From contig FOCD01000003.1 in the NCBI GenBank assembly GCA_900110015.1, forward strand, positions 1 to 64,000: a stretch of DNA of 64,000 nt. Reading direction: 5' to 3'. This stretch comes from Terribacillus saccharophilus. GTDB lineage: Bacteria > Bacillota > Bacilli > Bacillales > Amphibacillaceae. A program made the position numbers and the translations under genes. The notes below the pieces were generated by a model that was given only the letters and a program-made list of their open reading frames with translations, made no database searches and was not told where the DNA came from. This document shows positions 8,249 through 17,734 of this stretch, piece by piece. Within the stretch, counting starts at the first letter, position 1; every line of letters begins with the position of its first letter.

Positions 8249-8601
8249 TCCTCCAGTTCCTGGCGCAATTTGATCAATCCTTGTTCTAGGTCTAATGCCG
8301 TGGTTACCTCATTCAAATGAATACCCAGATCAATAAGCGTTACTGCTACAGCTGGCTGTATGCCAGTCAGGACAACTTTTGCACCCATCAAGTCAGACAT
8401 CGTCACCACATCACCCAGTACCTTGGCGATGAAGGAGTCAATAATGTCAACAGAAGTTAAGTCGATGACCACACCTGTTGCTCCGCTTTGATGAATCTTG
8501 TTGAGCAGATCTTCTTGAAATTGAATGGCAGTCTGATCGTCAAGATCAATCTGGATGCTGATCAGCAAGTAATTATGCAGCTTCAATATTGGAATTCTCA
8601 C
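8245..8601 (-). CDS. rsbS: Stressosome scaffold protein RsbS
   Basis: A 118-residue single STAS-domain protein. The phosphorylatable serine is in [13 protein letters not shown], about residue 59, the RsbT target. With RsbR paralogues it forms the stressosome core that sequesters RsbT. Overlapping start and stop codons link it to both rsbR and rsbT. Confidence 0.96.
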   Translation of the reverse strand: MRIPILKLHNYLLISIQIDLDDQTAIQFQEDLLNKIHQSGATGVVIDLTSVDIIDSFIAKVLGDVVTMSDLMGAKVVLTGIQPAVAVTLIDLGIHLNEVTTALDLEQGLIKLRQELEE

Positions 8602-9470
8602 GATTGTTCACTCCTATCAAGCGAATCGATCAGCTCTTCTATGGTCTGTTCTTCGCTGTTTGTTTGTACGATCATTTGATTCGTCATTTCAAGAGCTGTT
8701 GTAAATCCTTTACGCAGAGAGCTTTTTGTCGGGAACTTACTAAGATCTATCCCAAGATTCACGATTGTCTGGGCTATCTCAGGTCTGATACCAACAAGGA
8801 TACAAGTAGAACCGATCAGCCTTACTGCTTCTGCCGCCTGAATAATATGGTGCGCGACCATCGTATCCACTACTGGCACTCCTGTGATATCAATTAGTAC
8901 AACCTCTGCATGATGTTTGATTACTCCATCGAGTAAGTTCTCCATGATGAATTTAGCACGCTCTGTATCAATGGTTCCAATCAGCGGCATCACCGTTATA
9001 TTGTCCATAACAGGAATCAACGGTGCAGAAAGCTCCTGCAATGCAACACGCTGGAGCGAAACGGTATTTTCCCAGCTGCCGGAATACTCATTCACAAGCT
9101 GGTTGATTATCGGATTTACAAGCTCGTCCACATGCCGCAGCACTTTTGGTACAGATACATCCAATTCTTCATGTTCAATTAAAAACTCAATTGCGACACG
9201 TTTAAAAAGCTGCAGACCATCTGTCAGATAGCTGAGCGGCCAACCTAAGTTAATTACGCGTTCTGTAAAGCTGTCCAAATCAGAAGTCAAACTCTCCTTC
9301 TCGACACTGCCGAAAATGATATTGACGAATTCCCGATTGGTGTTTTCGAAAAGATCCTGTGAAATAGCGGAATTTGTTACTTCCTTTTGCTTCTCTGCGA
9401 CTTCCTCAAGCCACATATGAACCAAATCGTTACTATTGTCGACTAGAATCTCCTTCAGATTTTTTGCCAT
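8598..9470 (-). CDS. rsbR: Stressosome sensor protein RsbR
   Basis: A 290-residue protein with an N-terminal globin-like sensor domain (about 1-140) and a C-terminal STAS domain (about 160-280). The two threonine sites phosphorylated by RsbT in B. subtilis are conserved in [10 protein letters not shown] and [10 protein letters not shown]. The second of two adjacent ATG codons is preferred since GGGGG lies 7 nt upstream. It heads the eight-gene sigma-B operon. Confidence 0.95.
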   Translation of the reverse strand: MAKNLKEILVDNSNDLVHMWLEEVAEKQKEVTNSAISQDLFENTNREFVNIIFGSVEKESLTSDLDSFTERVINLGWPLSYLTDGLQLFKRVAIEFLIEHEELDVSVPKVLRHVDELVNPIINQLVNEYSGSWENTVSLQRVALQELSAPLIPVMDNITVMPLIGTIDTERAKFIMENLLDGVIKHHAEVVLIDITGVPVVDTMVAHHIIQAAEAVRLIGSTCILVGIRPEIAQTIVNLGIDLSKFPTKSSLRKGFTTALEMTNQMIVQTNSEEQTIEELIDSLDRSEQS

Positions 9471-9557
9471 CATGAAACCCCCGTATTGTAACGTTCACCT
9501 TGTCAAAGGCTGAATTTACTGCAGTCATATGTTCAAGGTCACTTTTATCTACTATTA

Positions 9558-9586
9558 ATCTAACACCAATACGCCTGTCTTTCCAA
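9558..9586 (-). promoter_or_regulatory. Candidate sigma-A promoter for rsbR
   Basis: Minus-strand TTGGAA (9581-9586), 17-nt spacer, TTAGAT (9558-9563), lying between the ndoA terminator and rsbR. The boxes are only moderate matches, but a vegetative promoter here is expected for the basal supply of Rsb proteins. Confidence 0.5.
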
Positions 9587-9640
9587 TATGGCGACTTCTT
9601 CTTAGTATATACCAAATCTCAGCAGGACTGAAATCAAAAT

Positions 9641-9671
9641 AAAAAGCCCTCACGTTTAAACGCAAGGACTT
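9641..9671 (-). terminator. Terminator after ndoA
   Basis: Minus-strand imperfect stem AAGTCCTTGCGTTT with AAACGTGAGGGCTT followed by a U-rich tail. It ends the alr/ndoAI-ndoA transcription and isolates the rsb operon. Confidence 0.82.
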
Positions 9672-9677
9672 CTGAAC

Positions 9678-10028
9678 CTAGAACTCTGTAAGGCCTAGAC
9701 TTATTTCAAGTGCTCGATTGATATTCTCCATCATTGGAGGGTCTAGCTGTGTGATCTTATCTGTCAGCCGCTGCTTGTCGATTGTTCGGATCTGTTCAAG
9801 AAGAATGACGGAATCCCGTTCAAAGCCATACTTCTTGGCATCAATCTCCACGTGGGTCGGCAGCTTGGCTTTTTGGATCTGTGCCGTTATCGCCGCTATG
9901 ATGACGGTCGGACTGAATCGGTTTCCGATATCATTCTGCAGGACCAATACCGGGCGCACGCCCCCCTGTTCTGATCCCACTACCGGGGACAGGTCGGCGA
10001 AATAGACTTCGCCTCTTTTTACGATCAA
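9678..10028 (-). CDS. ndoA: MazF-type endoribonuclease toxin NdoA (EndoA)
   Basis: A 116-residue MazF/PemK toxin almost colinear with B. subtilis Ndo[20 protein letters not shown] at the N-terminus holds the catalytic arginine region, and [16 protein letters not shown] is the family's second conserved block. The family cuts single-stranded mRNA at short U-rich sites; B. subtilis EndoA cuts at UACAU. The gene follows the antitoxin gene with a 4-nt gap. Confidence 0.96.
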   Translation of the reverse strand: MIVKRGEVYFADLSPVVGSEQGGVRPVLVLQNDIGNRFSPTVIIAAITAQIQKAKLPTHVEIDAKKYGFERDSVILLEQIRTIDKQRLTDKITQLDPPMMENINRALEISLGLTEF

Positions 10029-10032
10029 GGGC

Positions 10033-10308
10033 CTACACCCCGCTTACAAGGCGCTCTAACGTAACTTCTGCCTCCTCTTCAGCTTGGAAAGCTTCTGAAG
10101 CGATATTTAGATTGATACGTGCCATTTCCATGTACCCTTTCTGCATGGTCTCACGGATATTCTTTCTTTCCTGCACGTATGACTTAGCCGCTTGATAGAA
10201 GAAATGATCGAGACTATTGTTATTGTTCTGCATCAAACCATCCACCTCATTCAGGAGTTTCTTAGGCAGCTTTACAACGATTTCTTGTAAGCCTTCGGAC
10301 ACAACCAT
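10033..10308 (-). CDS. ndoAI: Antitoxin NdoAI (MazE-like, ribbon-helix-helix)
   Basis: A 91-residue antitoxin. The N-terminal part ([17 protein letters not shown]) fits a ribbon-helix-helix DNA-binding domain, and the C-terminal [16 protein letters not shown] and ERLVSG match the toxin-binding tail of B. subtilis NdoAI. The start may be ATG at 10308 or GTG at 10302: a GGAGG sits 3 nt from the first and 9 nt from the second. It is likely autoregulated with its partner, as usual for the family. Confidence 0.92.
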   Translation of the reverse strand: MVVSEGLQEIVVKLPKKLLNEVDGLMQNNNNSLDHFFYQAAKSYVQERKNIRETMQKGYMEMARINLNIASEAFQAEEEAEVTLERLVSGV

Positions 10309-10413
10309 ACACCTCCACCAATTCGCTCGGGTCGTTTCTGTAAAAATCCACTTTCATCATACCATCCGAGCCTTACGTTTGCAAAGGACCCTCCGGAACT
10401 TTTTGATAAAAAA

Positions 10414-10448
10414 AGCCTTTTTCAAACAAAAAGTACGGGAGAAAGGCT
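10414..10448 (-). terminator. Terminator after alr
   Basis: Minus-strand hairpin AGCCTTT with AAAGGCT, U7 tail at 10406-10413. It suggests that ndoAI is transcribed from its own promoter rather than only by read-through from alr. Confidence 0.78.
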
Positions 10449-10464
10449 GACTTTCTGCCGAATA

Positions 10465-11637
10465 TTACAAGCTTTCGCCTGGATTAAGCGCATTGGCTGT
10501 TTCGACAATCTGGCCAGAGCGTTTATAGACGCGCGGCATTCTTGCGCCGATAAGGCAAGGGATCTCATAATTGATGGTGTCTACCCAATCTGCCGCTTCA
10601 TCCACACTGATAAAAGCGTCCAGCTGCGAACCGATGAGAACAACTTCGGTACCGACTGGATAATCTTTATCGAGCTTCACCATGCATTGATCCATGCAGA
10701 CCCTGCCTACAATCGGCATTCTCTTACCATCTACAAGTACCTCAAATCCTTGCATCTTGCGAATCCATCCATCTGCATATCCAATTGGCAGTGTCCCAAT
10801 CCACTCCGGTTTATCTGTTTCATAGGTTGCACCGTAACTTACTGCTTCATGCGCCTCAAGCTGTTTGACATGCACAAGCTTGCTGTGCAGGGAAAACGCT
10901 TGACGCAGAGCTATCGGATGTTCTTCTTTGACGGTACTTGACGGATAAAGTCCATACATGCCGATGCCAAAACGGACAAAATCCGACTCATCCGCAGCAA
11001 AACGCATGCTGGCTGCACTATTATCCGTATGGACGATAACTGGATCCGGCCATTCCTCCCGCAGCACCTTGAATAGTTCATCGAATTTGCTTCGCTGTCC
11101 TTCGAAATATGACAAATCGGCTTCGTCTGCTGTTGCGAAATGCGTATAGACACCTTCGAGGATTAGTGATGGGGTATCAAGTAAAGGCAATGCAGAACGA
11201 ATATCGTCCTCTGTCCGAAAGCCCAATCTTCCCATTCCCGTATCCAGCTTCATATGCAGCTGCAGCGGCTTACGGAATTGTTCGGCGCGCACTGCCTCCA
11301 GCCAATCCTTACGGTAGAAAGTAAGCGATATATCATGGTCCGCAGCAATTGCCGCATCTTCAGCACGAGTTGCTCCAAGCACGAGTATTGCTGCCTGTAT
11401 ACCAGCTTTACGCAAATGTAGCGCCTCATCTAAAAAAGCGACTGCTAGTGCTGATGCTCCAGCGTCCAACGCTGCCTGCGCGACTTGGGTATATCCGTGT
11501 CCATATGCATTTGCTTTGACAACTGCATAAATCCCTTTGTCTTCTCCGATATGTGCTGCCAGTTGCTTTATATTATATTCAACATGATCGAGATTTATTT
11601 CCACCCAAGAATCCCGATAAAAATTGTCGACCCTCAT
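10465..11637 (-). CDS. alr: Alanine racemase
   Basis: A 390-residue PLP-dependent fold-type III racemase. AVVKANAYGHG near residue 42 holds the PLP lysine, and SYGATYETDKPEWIGTLPIGYADG near 265-290 includes the catalytic tyrosine region. It converts L-alanine to D-alanine for peptidoglycan and, in spore formers, for spore dormancy control. The ATG at 11637 has AGGAGA about 10 nt upstream. Gene order with ndoAI-ndoA downstream is conserved in Bacillus. Confidence 0.97.
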   Translation of the reverse strand: MRVDNFYRDSWVEINLDHVEYNIKQLAAHIGEDKGIYAVVKANAYGHGYTQVAQAALDAGASALAVAFLDEALHLRKAGIQAAILVLGATRAEDAAIAADHDISLTFYRKDWLEAVRAEQFRKPLQLHMKLDTGMGRLGFRTEDDIRSALPLLDTPSLILEGVYTHFATADEADLSYFEGQRSKFDELFKVLREEWPDPVIVHTDNSAASMRFAADESDFVRFGIGMYGLYPSSTVKEEHPIALRQAFSLHSKLVHVKQLEAHEAVSYGATYETDKPEWIGTLPIGYADGWIRKMQGFEVLVDGKRMPIVGRVCMDQCMVKLDKDYPVGTEVVLIGSQLDAFISVDEAADWVDTINYEIPCLIGARMPRVYKRSGQIVETANALNPGESL

Positions 11638-11692
11638 ATGTATTCATCTCCTAGAATTTTTACCTTCGTCTATTATAGCAGGAAAACAAAAA

Positions 11693-11713
11693 AGCAGACT
11701 CGGTTCGTCTGCT
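11693..11713 (-). terminator. Terminator after the YdcC-like lipoprotein gene
   Basis: Minus-strand hairpin AGCAGAC-gaaccga-GTCTGCT followed by six U residues. Confidence 0.85.
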
Positions 11714-11721
11714 TCTCTTCA

Positions 11722-12738
11722 TTATTTCATTGCCTGGCCATTGATGGATGCGGCCACTTCCTGAATTTCTTCCCGCGTCAATTCTTCACTGGCAAGCATA
11801 TAATCGACACCGTTATTTGTCCATGTCAGACTGGAAGAGGTAATAGCTCCTACGGTGAAACCAAGACTGATTGGTTCGCCGCTAGCTGGTATCGCCGCTG
11901 CTGCTGCAGTCTCGGATACATCCGCCTGCTCCTGAACCAGCGTGAAATTCTTCTCGCCTTCATATGTCAGTATTACCCGTTCCGTCCCGTCAGCACTGAC
12001 TTCTTTCTCCTCAGCAAGCGTTGCTCCCGCTGTCTCTGTTGGATACAGCACAGTCAATCCTTGCTGTTCATTCGGTACTGCAGAAGCCGGTACCCCGGAT
12101 AAAGAACCTGTCATATTGTTCTCTAGCTCAAAATCTTTTTCTCCAAATTTCGGATCAAGCTTGAATGCGGAAAAAGCTACTTCGACCATTGGTTTTTTAT
12201 CTTTATCTAACACTTTAACCAGTTCAGGTGTATATGTTTTTTTATTGAAATAGATTTCTTGATACGGCAGCGTTGTATTGTTCTGATATGTCGTCTTCGT
12301 CTTGAACACGTAATGCTCTTCTGTTGATTCGAAGGTTGCATTGTTGTCCTTTAACACATCCTGCACGAGCGATTGGTACAAATAAGGCTGACTGCTGTTA
12401 TAAGGCCATTCGCTCTGGAATTTAAAGCTTTTTCTCAGTGCAGGGGTGAGAACAAACACACCATCTTTATTGCGCAGAATCACCTGACTGCCCTGCTCAT
12501 CTGTATCATTTTTCAATAAAACCCGGTAATGGTTGTCTTTCTGATACCATACATCAATCCCGTAGGCTTGCTGTTCTTCTCCTGTGTTCAGCTTCATAGT
12601 GGCTTCGGCCTTGTAGCCTTGCAGCTCAGCTGATGTCTCTTCCAGCTTCTTTACTACATCTTCCTGAGAGGCTTCACTGCAGCCAGCTAATAAGAATAAA
12701 AAGGCAGCAAAGACAATCAAACCAGCAATTTTTTTCAT
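11722..12738 (-). CDS. ydcC: LolA-fold outer-surface lipoprotein (YdcC-like)
   Basis: A 338-residue lipoprotein. The signal peptide MKKIAGLIVFAAFLFLLAGC ends in the lipobox LAGC, so the mature protein is anchored at the outer face of the membrane. The body resembles YdcC proteins, which share the LolA/LolB lipoprotein-carrier fold; the exact function is unknown, and in B. subtilis the gene is linked to sporulation. The start at 12738 is chosen because AAGGAG lies 7 nt upstream; the GTG at 12744 is too close. The acpS - nnr - ydcC - alr order matches Bacillus synteny. Confidence 0.85.
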   Translation of the reverse strand: MKKIAGLIVFAAFLFLLAGCSEASQEDVVKKLEETSAELQGYKAEATMKLNTGEEQQAYGIDVWYQKDNHYRVLLKNDTDEQGSQVILRNKDGVFVLTPALRKSFKFQSEWPYNSSQPYLYQSLVQDVLKDNNATFESTEEHYVFKTKTTYQNNTTLPYQEIYFNKKTYTPELVKVLDKDKKPMVEVAFSAFKLDPKFGEKDFELENNMTGSLSGVPASAVPNEQQGLTVLYPTETAGATLAEEKEVSADGTERVILTYEGEKNFTLVQEQADVSETAAAAAIPASGEPISLGFTVGAITSSSLTWTNNGVDYMLASEELTREEIQEVAASINGQAMK

Positions 12739-12788
12739 GGTCACACTCCTTTGTCAGCTATAAAGCGAACAAAGAGAACATGTCCCCG

Positions 12789-14300
12789 TCAATCGGAAAT
12801 GTTACGAAAAACCGTGGCCAGCCCTTTCATAAGATCAGTTGCCAGCAGATCCTGCTGAGAATGCGCATCCTCGACCAATACATCGGCTGCTTTCCCGTGG
12901 ACGTAAACTCCGTTTGCAATTGCCTCCATAGGATCTTCGTGCTGCATAAGCATTGCAAGAAGAATACCTGAAAGTACATCTCCGCTCCCGCCTTTACCTA
13001 AACCCGGGTTGCCAGTTGTATTCACAACCTGACTGCCATCAGGAGCGGTGATGATGGTGTATGTCCCTTTCAGCACGAGGTGCACCTGATGCACTATCGC
13101 AAATTTACGAGCCAGCTCGAATGGTCTCTCCAGCAGTTCTGGCACTTTCATATCCAATAACATGGCCATTTCCCCAGGATGCGGTGTCAAAACTGTCGGA
13201 GCTTGTCTATTCCGAAGGATCTCCAGGTCGGATTTGATATGATAGAGGCCATCAGCATCTAAAAGGACAGGAACTTCAGCTTCTTCCAGCACCCGTTTTG
13301 TCAAGGCTGCTGTCGATTCGCCTCTACCCATTCCCATGCCAACGACAATCGCATCATAAGCACTTACATCCAAGTCATCCGTATCGACTATCACGCCATT
13401 CTCTTCATGCAAAGATGTGAATGTCGCTTCTGCCAAATGAGATAATACAGATGGAATGACCTGGCGCAAGGTTCCGACAGTCAGAAGACCTGCTCCCGCC
13501 CTAAGAGCGGCCATGCTGGACATTGTAACTGATCCTGGCATTTCTATTCCTCCCCCGATGAGGAATCCTTTGCCATTTGTCCCTTTATGAGAGAAAGGCT
13601 GCCGGATCGGGAATGACCGCTTCACGTCCTGTTCAGTCCATATTCTGGCACCGGCTTGTCTGCCTAAATAGGCTGCCGGCAGACCGATGGATACAGTTTT
13701 CCATTCCCCGTAGTATGGTGCTGTCTTCTGAATAAAGGCGCTTGGTTTCGGTGCCTCGATGATGAAGGTATGATCGGCTTGGATTGCTTCCTCAAATTCT
13801 ACAGCATCATCCGCCGGTACACCGGAAGGCAAATCAATGCTAAAGACAAGTGCGTCGCTGTCATTGACAGCCTGTACAGTTTCCGTATAGGGGCTGCGCA
13901 GCTTGCCGCGAACTCCTAAGCCCAGCATTGCATCCACGATGATATTCGCTTTTTCCAATGCCGGTTGGAAAGTGTCTGCTTCAACATCCATCACCTCACC
14001 CCCAAGCCGGTCGTAAACCTGTTGATGCATTGCGGCATCAGCGGTCAAGTTACGCCCAACTTGGACAGCGGCTACATCATATCCTTCATTCAGCAGCGTC
14101 CTGGCTACTACATATCCATCGCCGCCATTATTGCCGGAGCCACAGAGAACTAGTATCTGGTCCGTGGTTCCGATCAGCGGTTTCATTCGTCCTGCAATGG
14201 CTCGGCCGGCAGATTCCATTAAAATGCTGCCGCTGATCCCTATTTCCTCCATCGCATAACGATCCACTTCGTACATTTCCTTTGCGGTGACAATATACAC
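12789..14300 (-). CDS. nnr: Bifunctional NAD(P)H-hydrate epimerase / ADP-dependent dehydratase
   Basis: A 503-residue fusion. The N-terminal YjeF_N domain (about 1-210; CGSGNNGGDGYVVAR) epimerises R- and S-NAD(P)HX. The C-terminal ribokinase-like domain (about 225-500; TPHPGEMAML, NPGLGKGGSGDVLSG) dehydrates S-NAD(P)HX using ADP. Together they repair hydrated nicotinamide cofactors. GTG at 14298-14300 is chosen as the start: GGAGG lies 7 nt upstream, while the in-frame codon at 14321 has no site. Confidence 0.94.
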   Translation of the reverse strand: MYIVTAKEMYEVDRYAMEEIGISGSILMESAGRAIAGRMKPLIGTTDQILVLCGSGNNGGDGYVVARTLLNEGYDVAAVQVGRNLTADAAMHQQVYDRLGGEVMDVEADTFQPALEKANIIVDAMLGLGVRGKLRSPYTETVQAVNDSDALVFSIDLPSGVPADDAVEFEEAIQADHTFIIEAPKPSAFIQKTAPYYGEWKTVSIGLPAAYLGRQAGARIWTEQDVKRSFPIRQPFSHKGTNGKGFLIGGGIEMPGSVTMSSMAALRAGAGLLTVGTLRQVIPSVLSHLAEATFTSLHEENGVIVDTDDLDVSAYDAIVVGMGMGRGESTAALTKRVLEEAEVPVLLDADGLYHIKSDLEILRNRQAPTVLTPHPGEMAMLLDMKVPELLERPFELARKFAIVHQVHLVLKGTYTIITAPDGSQVVNTTGNPGLGKGGSGDVLSGILLAMLMQHEDPMEAIANGVYVHGKAADVLVEDAHSQQDLLATDLMKGLATVFRNISD

Positions 14301-14361
14301 GCTGTTCCCTCCTACCCGCACTACAATTTATGAGACAGGCCCAAATAATATGCAAACAAGT

Positions 14362-14727
14362 CTATTTATCCTGTGTAATGATCACTTGCGCAGCAGCGTA
14401 AGCATCCGAATGGGTAATCGATAGGAAAACATGCTCGCCTTCTCCTTGATCGCTAGCTGTAAGTACTGGTGCACCTGCTTCATTCGGCATTATCTCGATA
14501 TCATGGAGACCCAATTTACCTAATCCGGTTCCCCTTGCTTTTGCGTAGGCCTCCTTTGCGGCAAAACGCCCCGCAGCAAATTCAACTTTACGTTTATCAG
14601 ACACCAGTGAATCATAGTGCGTTTGTTCTGATTCGGTCAGGATCCTGCTCAGGATCCGCTCACTGTGCACAATCGCTTTTTCGATACGTGCCAATTCTGT
14701 AATATCTAAACCGATACCCTTAATCAT
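14362..14727 (-). CDS. acpS: Holo-[acyl-carrier-protein] synthase
   Basis: A 121-residue 4'-phosphopantetheinyl transferase. GIGLDITELARI carries the Mg-binding aspartate and GRFAAKEAYAKA the catalytic glutamate/lysine motif. It transfers phosphopantetheine from CoA to ACP for fatty acid synthesis. The start MIKGIG at 14727 has AAGGTGG about 10 nt upstream; a longer frame to 14826 has no family match in its first 33 residues. Confidence 0.96.
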   Translation of the reverse strand: MIKGIGLDITELARIEKAIVHSERILSRILTESEQTHYDSLVSDKRKVEFAAGRFAAKEAYAKARGTGLGKLGLHDIEIMPNEAGAPVLTASDQGEGEHVFLSITHSDAYAAAQVIITQDK

Positions 14728-14884
14728 AATAGTACAACCCACCTTCCTTTTAGAATTCTCTACCGAGTATTGTACCCTATATGTATAAAAGCAGGGGGGA
14801 AAGTTATAAGATGTTATGACAAGCAATTTGCATTGGTTTACGCTATGCTGATAGCTAATAGAAGGTAATGAAGGAGGGATTGGA

Positions 14885-15655
14885 TTGTTCCGCAGAAATG
14901 AAAGCTTTAAAGAATATTTATATGCCTATCCTGTCATTAGCTTAATCGTAGCAGTTAATCTGCTGCTTTGGATCATAACAGGACTTTTCCCAACTGAATA
15001 CGGAAGCAGCCTCTATCAATTAGGAGCAGGTGTGAATCTATTCATCTCGAGCGGAGAATACTGGCGGCTCGTTACACCTATTTTTCTGCACGCACCCGGA
15101 AGCATTTCACATGTTCTTTTCAACTGTTTCTCCCTGGTAATATTCGGACCCGCTCTCGAGCAAATGCTTGGGAAACTGAAGTTTACCTTGTTTTACTTGC
15201 TTGCTGGTATTATTGGAAATGCCGTCACTTATGTAATGGATCCTTATAGTTTTGTCAGTCATATAGGGGCATCCGGCGCTATCTATGGATTGTTCGGAAT
15301 CTATCTGTTTATGGTTTATTTCCGCAAGCACTTGATAGATCCCGGAAATGCGCAATTAATCGTCATCATCTTCATTGTCGGTATCGTCATGTCCTTATTC
15401 ACTGCAAATATAAACCTAACAGCGCATCTGGCAGGAGCTGTGGCAGGGTTTATACTTGCTCCGATCTTCCTTATTAAAGCAAAGCCTTTCTCCATCTATC
15501 GGAACAAACGTCCACGCCAGCGTGATGACGATGTAGGTTTTGATGCAGACCGCTGGAAAAAGCGTCCTTATGGAAAGCGCACCAATAAGAAAGTTATTTT
15601 GTGGATTATTATTGCAGCTTTAGTGCTTATCGGTATCTACGATTATATGAATTGA
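14885..15655 (+). CDS. Rhomboid family intramembrane serine protease (YdcA-like)
   Basis: A 256-residue membrane protein with six or more hydrophobic segments. The catalytic serine is in IGASGAIYGLFG near residue 131 and the histidine in LTAHLAGAVAGF near 182; HVLFNCFS is the helix-2 conserved motif. Rhomboids cut transmembrane helices of substrate proteins; the substrate here is unknown. The C-terminal arm is basic, followed by a last hydrophobic helix. The start is TTG at 14885 with AAGGAGGGA 6 nt upstream. B. subtilis ydcA occupies the same place between acpS and the ydbT-ydbS pair. Confidence 0.92.
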   Translation: MFRRNESFKEYLYAYPVISLIVAVNLLLWIITGLFPTEYGSSLYQLGAGVNLFISSGEYWRLVTPIFLHAPGSISHVLFNCFSLVIFGPALEQMLGKLKFTLFYLLAGIIGNAVTYVMDPYSFVSHIGASGAIYGLFGIYLFMVYFRKHLIDPGNAQLIVIIFIVGIVMSLFTANINLTAHLAGAVAGFILAPIFLIKAKPFSIYRNKRPRQRDDDVGFDADRWKKRPYGKRTNKKVILWIIIAALVLIGIYDYMN

Positions 15656-15678
15656 ACCGCACAAATATTGTGCGGTTC
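15654..15678. terminator. Bidirectional terminator between rhomboid and ydbT-like genes
   Basis: Perfect 11-bp stem GAACCGCACAA with TTGTGCGGTTC and a U5 tail on the plus strand; the two genes converge here. Confidence 0.88.
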
Positions 15679-15681
15679 TTT

Positions 15682-17124
15682 TTAAATGCGGAATGAATAC
15701 CAGTCAAAGGCATCCTCTACATCATGTTCCTCCAAATGCTTCACTTTGAATCTGCTTCCCATAGTCCCGCCCGATGCAACAGCAATTTTCAAGGTACCAA
15801 GCTGTTTTTTTGATTGAAAGTAATGCTGTGATCCATAGAAAGCCTGCACCTTTTTACGATTCACATGGACAGTAACACGCGTAAGCTCCCGATAACGCAT
15901 TGTAAGCATATCTGTCGTCCAGGATACGCCAGCATCCCGATAGCTTAAGATACTGAATAGAACAGTCAGTAAGACGAGCGGAATAGCAAATAGTCCATAC
16001 CCGCCGAAATAGTAAATAAGTATTCCAGTAACTAAAACAGTGATGATGGATGACAGAAATAGATACCGAAGTAATGCCCGTTTTGGCGGCTTCTTGTATT
16101 CAGGCTGCACGACAAATTCAGGTAACAGCTCATCCAAGAAGGCGCTGAGCTCAGATTTTTTCAACAGCGGAAATAGAACAGTAGAAAAGCTATGCTTGTC
16201 AGCATCAGCTGCTCCGCCTGCAATTTCTGCGCTCACTGCAAGTAAGCCAAACGGCTGGCGAAAAATATTTTCTTCTACTTTCAGCGCTTGGATTCGGTGC
16301 AGCGGTATAGTCATTTCCCTTTTTTCAAGCAGCCCTCTTCGTATGAAGAGCTCGTTTCCTTGCTTGGTTATTTCAAAGAAGCAATATTTTAAAATGGTTC
16401 CAATCATGGCTACCATCCACGTAACCGCCAAGCTGCCAATAACAAAAATAACTGATAAGAACAAGCTCTGTTTTAATAACCAATCATAAGCAAAGGAATA
16501 GATGTTTATATTGACTACCTCATCTGCTTGCTGCGTAATTGCAAAAAGAAACCCAAAAATGACTCCTGTGCCACCTGAGGTAGCAGCGGCTACTAGTAAA
16601 CGACGGAAACTTAGCTGGTAGCTGGTCCGTTCCTCTCGAACCTGCACATTTTCCGTATCTTCCTGTAAAACAATATTCTCTTTCCTTTTTACAAATTGCT
16701 GTATATCCGCAGCGTCCAGCTTGGAAAGGGCCGGAATCACCCCTTCAGCCTCTTTTCCGCCGCCGGCTGTCTGCACTTCCAGTTTGACCAGACCAAAAAG
16801 TCTGTGAAGGATATTTGCACTTGTATTCACAGAGTGGATGCGATGTCTGGATATATAACGCTTTTTCCGCACAAAAATGCCGGATTCGATTCGAAGTTCA
16901 TCTTCTTCCATCCGATATGTAAAGCGGTACCAATATAGAAATCCAAACAGACCGCTCAGCAGCAATATAACTCCAACAAGTGCAAACGGACTCCACCAAA
17001 ATAACTTAGTCATATCCCTTAGTAATGCGATAAAAGCAATAGCAAGCGGCACGATGGCGTCTTTGATAAGCTTCAGCATCCGGAGGACGATACTGATTGG
17101 ATGCATCCTTTTTGGTTCAGACAT
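15682..17124 (-). CDS. ydbT: PH-domain membrane protein YdbT-like
   Basis: A 480-residue integral membrane protein with repeated bPH2 (DUF304) domains following pairs of hydrophobic helices; three domains start near residues 55, 235 and 385. The repeated pattern RKKRYISRHRIHSV, REMTIPLHRIQAL and HVNRKKVQAF marks each domain. B. subtilis YdbT and YdbS have been linked to resistance to cell-envelope active bacteriocins; the mechanism is unclear. The start at 17124 has GGAGG 6 nt upstream and overlaps the ydbS end by 8 nt; the frame extends to 17163 without a better site. Confidence 0.86.
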   Translation of the reverse strand: MSEPKRMHPISIVLRMLKLIKDAIVPLAIAFIALLRDMTKLFWWSPFALVGVILLLSGLFGFLYWYRFTYRMEEDELRIESGIFVRKKRYISRHRIHSVNTSANILHRLFGLVKLEVQTAGGGKEAEGVIPALSKLDAADIQQFVKRKENIVLQEDTENVQVREERTSYQLSFRRLLVAAATSGGTGVIFGFLFAITQQADEVVNINIYSFAYDWLLKQSLFLSVIFVIGSLAVTWMVAMIGTILKYCFFEITKQGNELFIRRGLLEKREMTIPLHRIQALKVEENIFRQPFGLLAVSAEIAGGAADADKHSFSTVLFPLLKKSELSAFLDELLPEFVVQPEYKKPPKRALLRYLFLSSIITVLVTGILIYYFGGYGLFAIPLVLLTVLFSILSYRDAGVSWTTDMLTMRYRELTRVTVHVNRKKVQAFYGSQHYFQSKKQLGTLKIAVASGGTMGSRFKVKHLEEHDVEDAFDWYSFRI

Positions 17125-17596
17125 CTTCTTCCTCCACACGAGCGAGTATTCCGATTCGATCACGCAGCTCCAACGCTTCCTCCAAAGCTAGAGCAGGTAT
17201 ATTGTGCGTCGTTGCAGCTGTAGATACAGAGACCGTGGCTAAACCGAATTTCTTCAGCACAGGTCCTTGCTCGGTATCGACATGCTGCACCCGGATCATC
17301 GGTACAATTGTCTGCGTAACAACAAAAATACCACTTTGTATGTATATTTCTTGCTCAAACACTTCATAACGCCACCTTCTCCATCGCAGCGCCGGAAGCA
17401 GCCATATAAAGAAAATTAAACAAGCAATGATGATAGCCCAAGCAATATAAATGATAGAATCCGGAATGGACCAGGTATTCCAGAAATACGTAAGAACCCC
17501 TGCTGCAATGACCGGCAGCAGCATATACAGACTTGCATTGATACGCCAGACCTTCTTTGCATTGACTGCGATTCTGTTACGTGGCTGTGACTTCAT
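17117..17596 (-). CDS. ydbS: PH-domain membrane protein YdbS-like
   Basis: A 159-residue protein with two transmembrane helices (about 23-41 and 47-67) followed by a bPH2 domain (EIYIQSGIFVVTQTIVPMIRVQHVD region). It probably forms a complex with the downstream YdbT-like protein, with which its stop codon overlaps. Confidence 0.87.
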   Translation of the reverse strand: MKSQPRNRIAVNAKKVWRINASLYMLLPVIAAGVLTYFWNTWSIPDSIIYIAWAIIIACLIFFIWLLPALRWRRWRYEVFEQEIYIQSGIFVVTQTIVPMIRVQHVDTEQGPVLKKFGLATVSVSTAATTHNIPALALEEALELRDRIGILARVEEEDV

Positions 17597-17663
17597 GTTC
17601 TCCCCCCTCTTCCAGTCTTACCATACGTTTAGCCTAAGAATTTGTTTCGTTTTTGAAAGAAAA

Positions 17664-17695
17664 AAGAGCCTTGGAAAAAATCCTCCAAGACTCTT
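17664..17695 (-). terminator. Second terminator downstream of cshA
   Basis: Minus-strand hairpin AAGAG-T-CTTGGA with TCCAAG-G-CTCTT followed by a U run. It follows the first cshA terminator by about 10 nt, giving a double stop before ydbS. Confidence 0.82.
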
Positions 17696-17705
17696 GCCAT
17701 AAAAA

Positions 17706-17727
17706 AAGACACCCTTTCGGGTGTCTT
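17706..17727 (-). terminator. Terminator after cshA
   Basis: Stem AAGACACCC-gaaa-GGGTGTCTT with a U7 tail on the minus strand; an A-run on the other side makes it potentially bidirectional. Confidence 0.9.
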
Positions 17728-17734
17728 TTTTTAA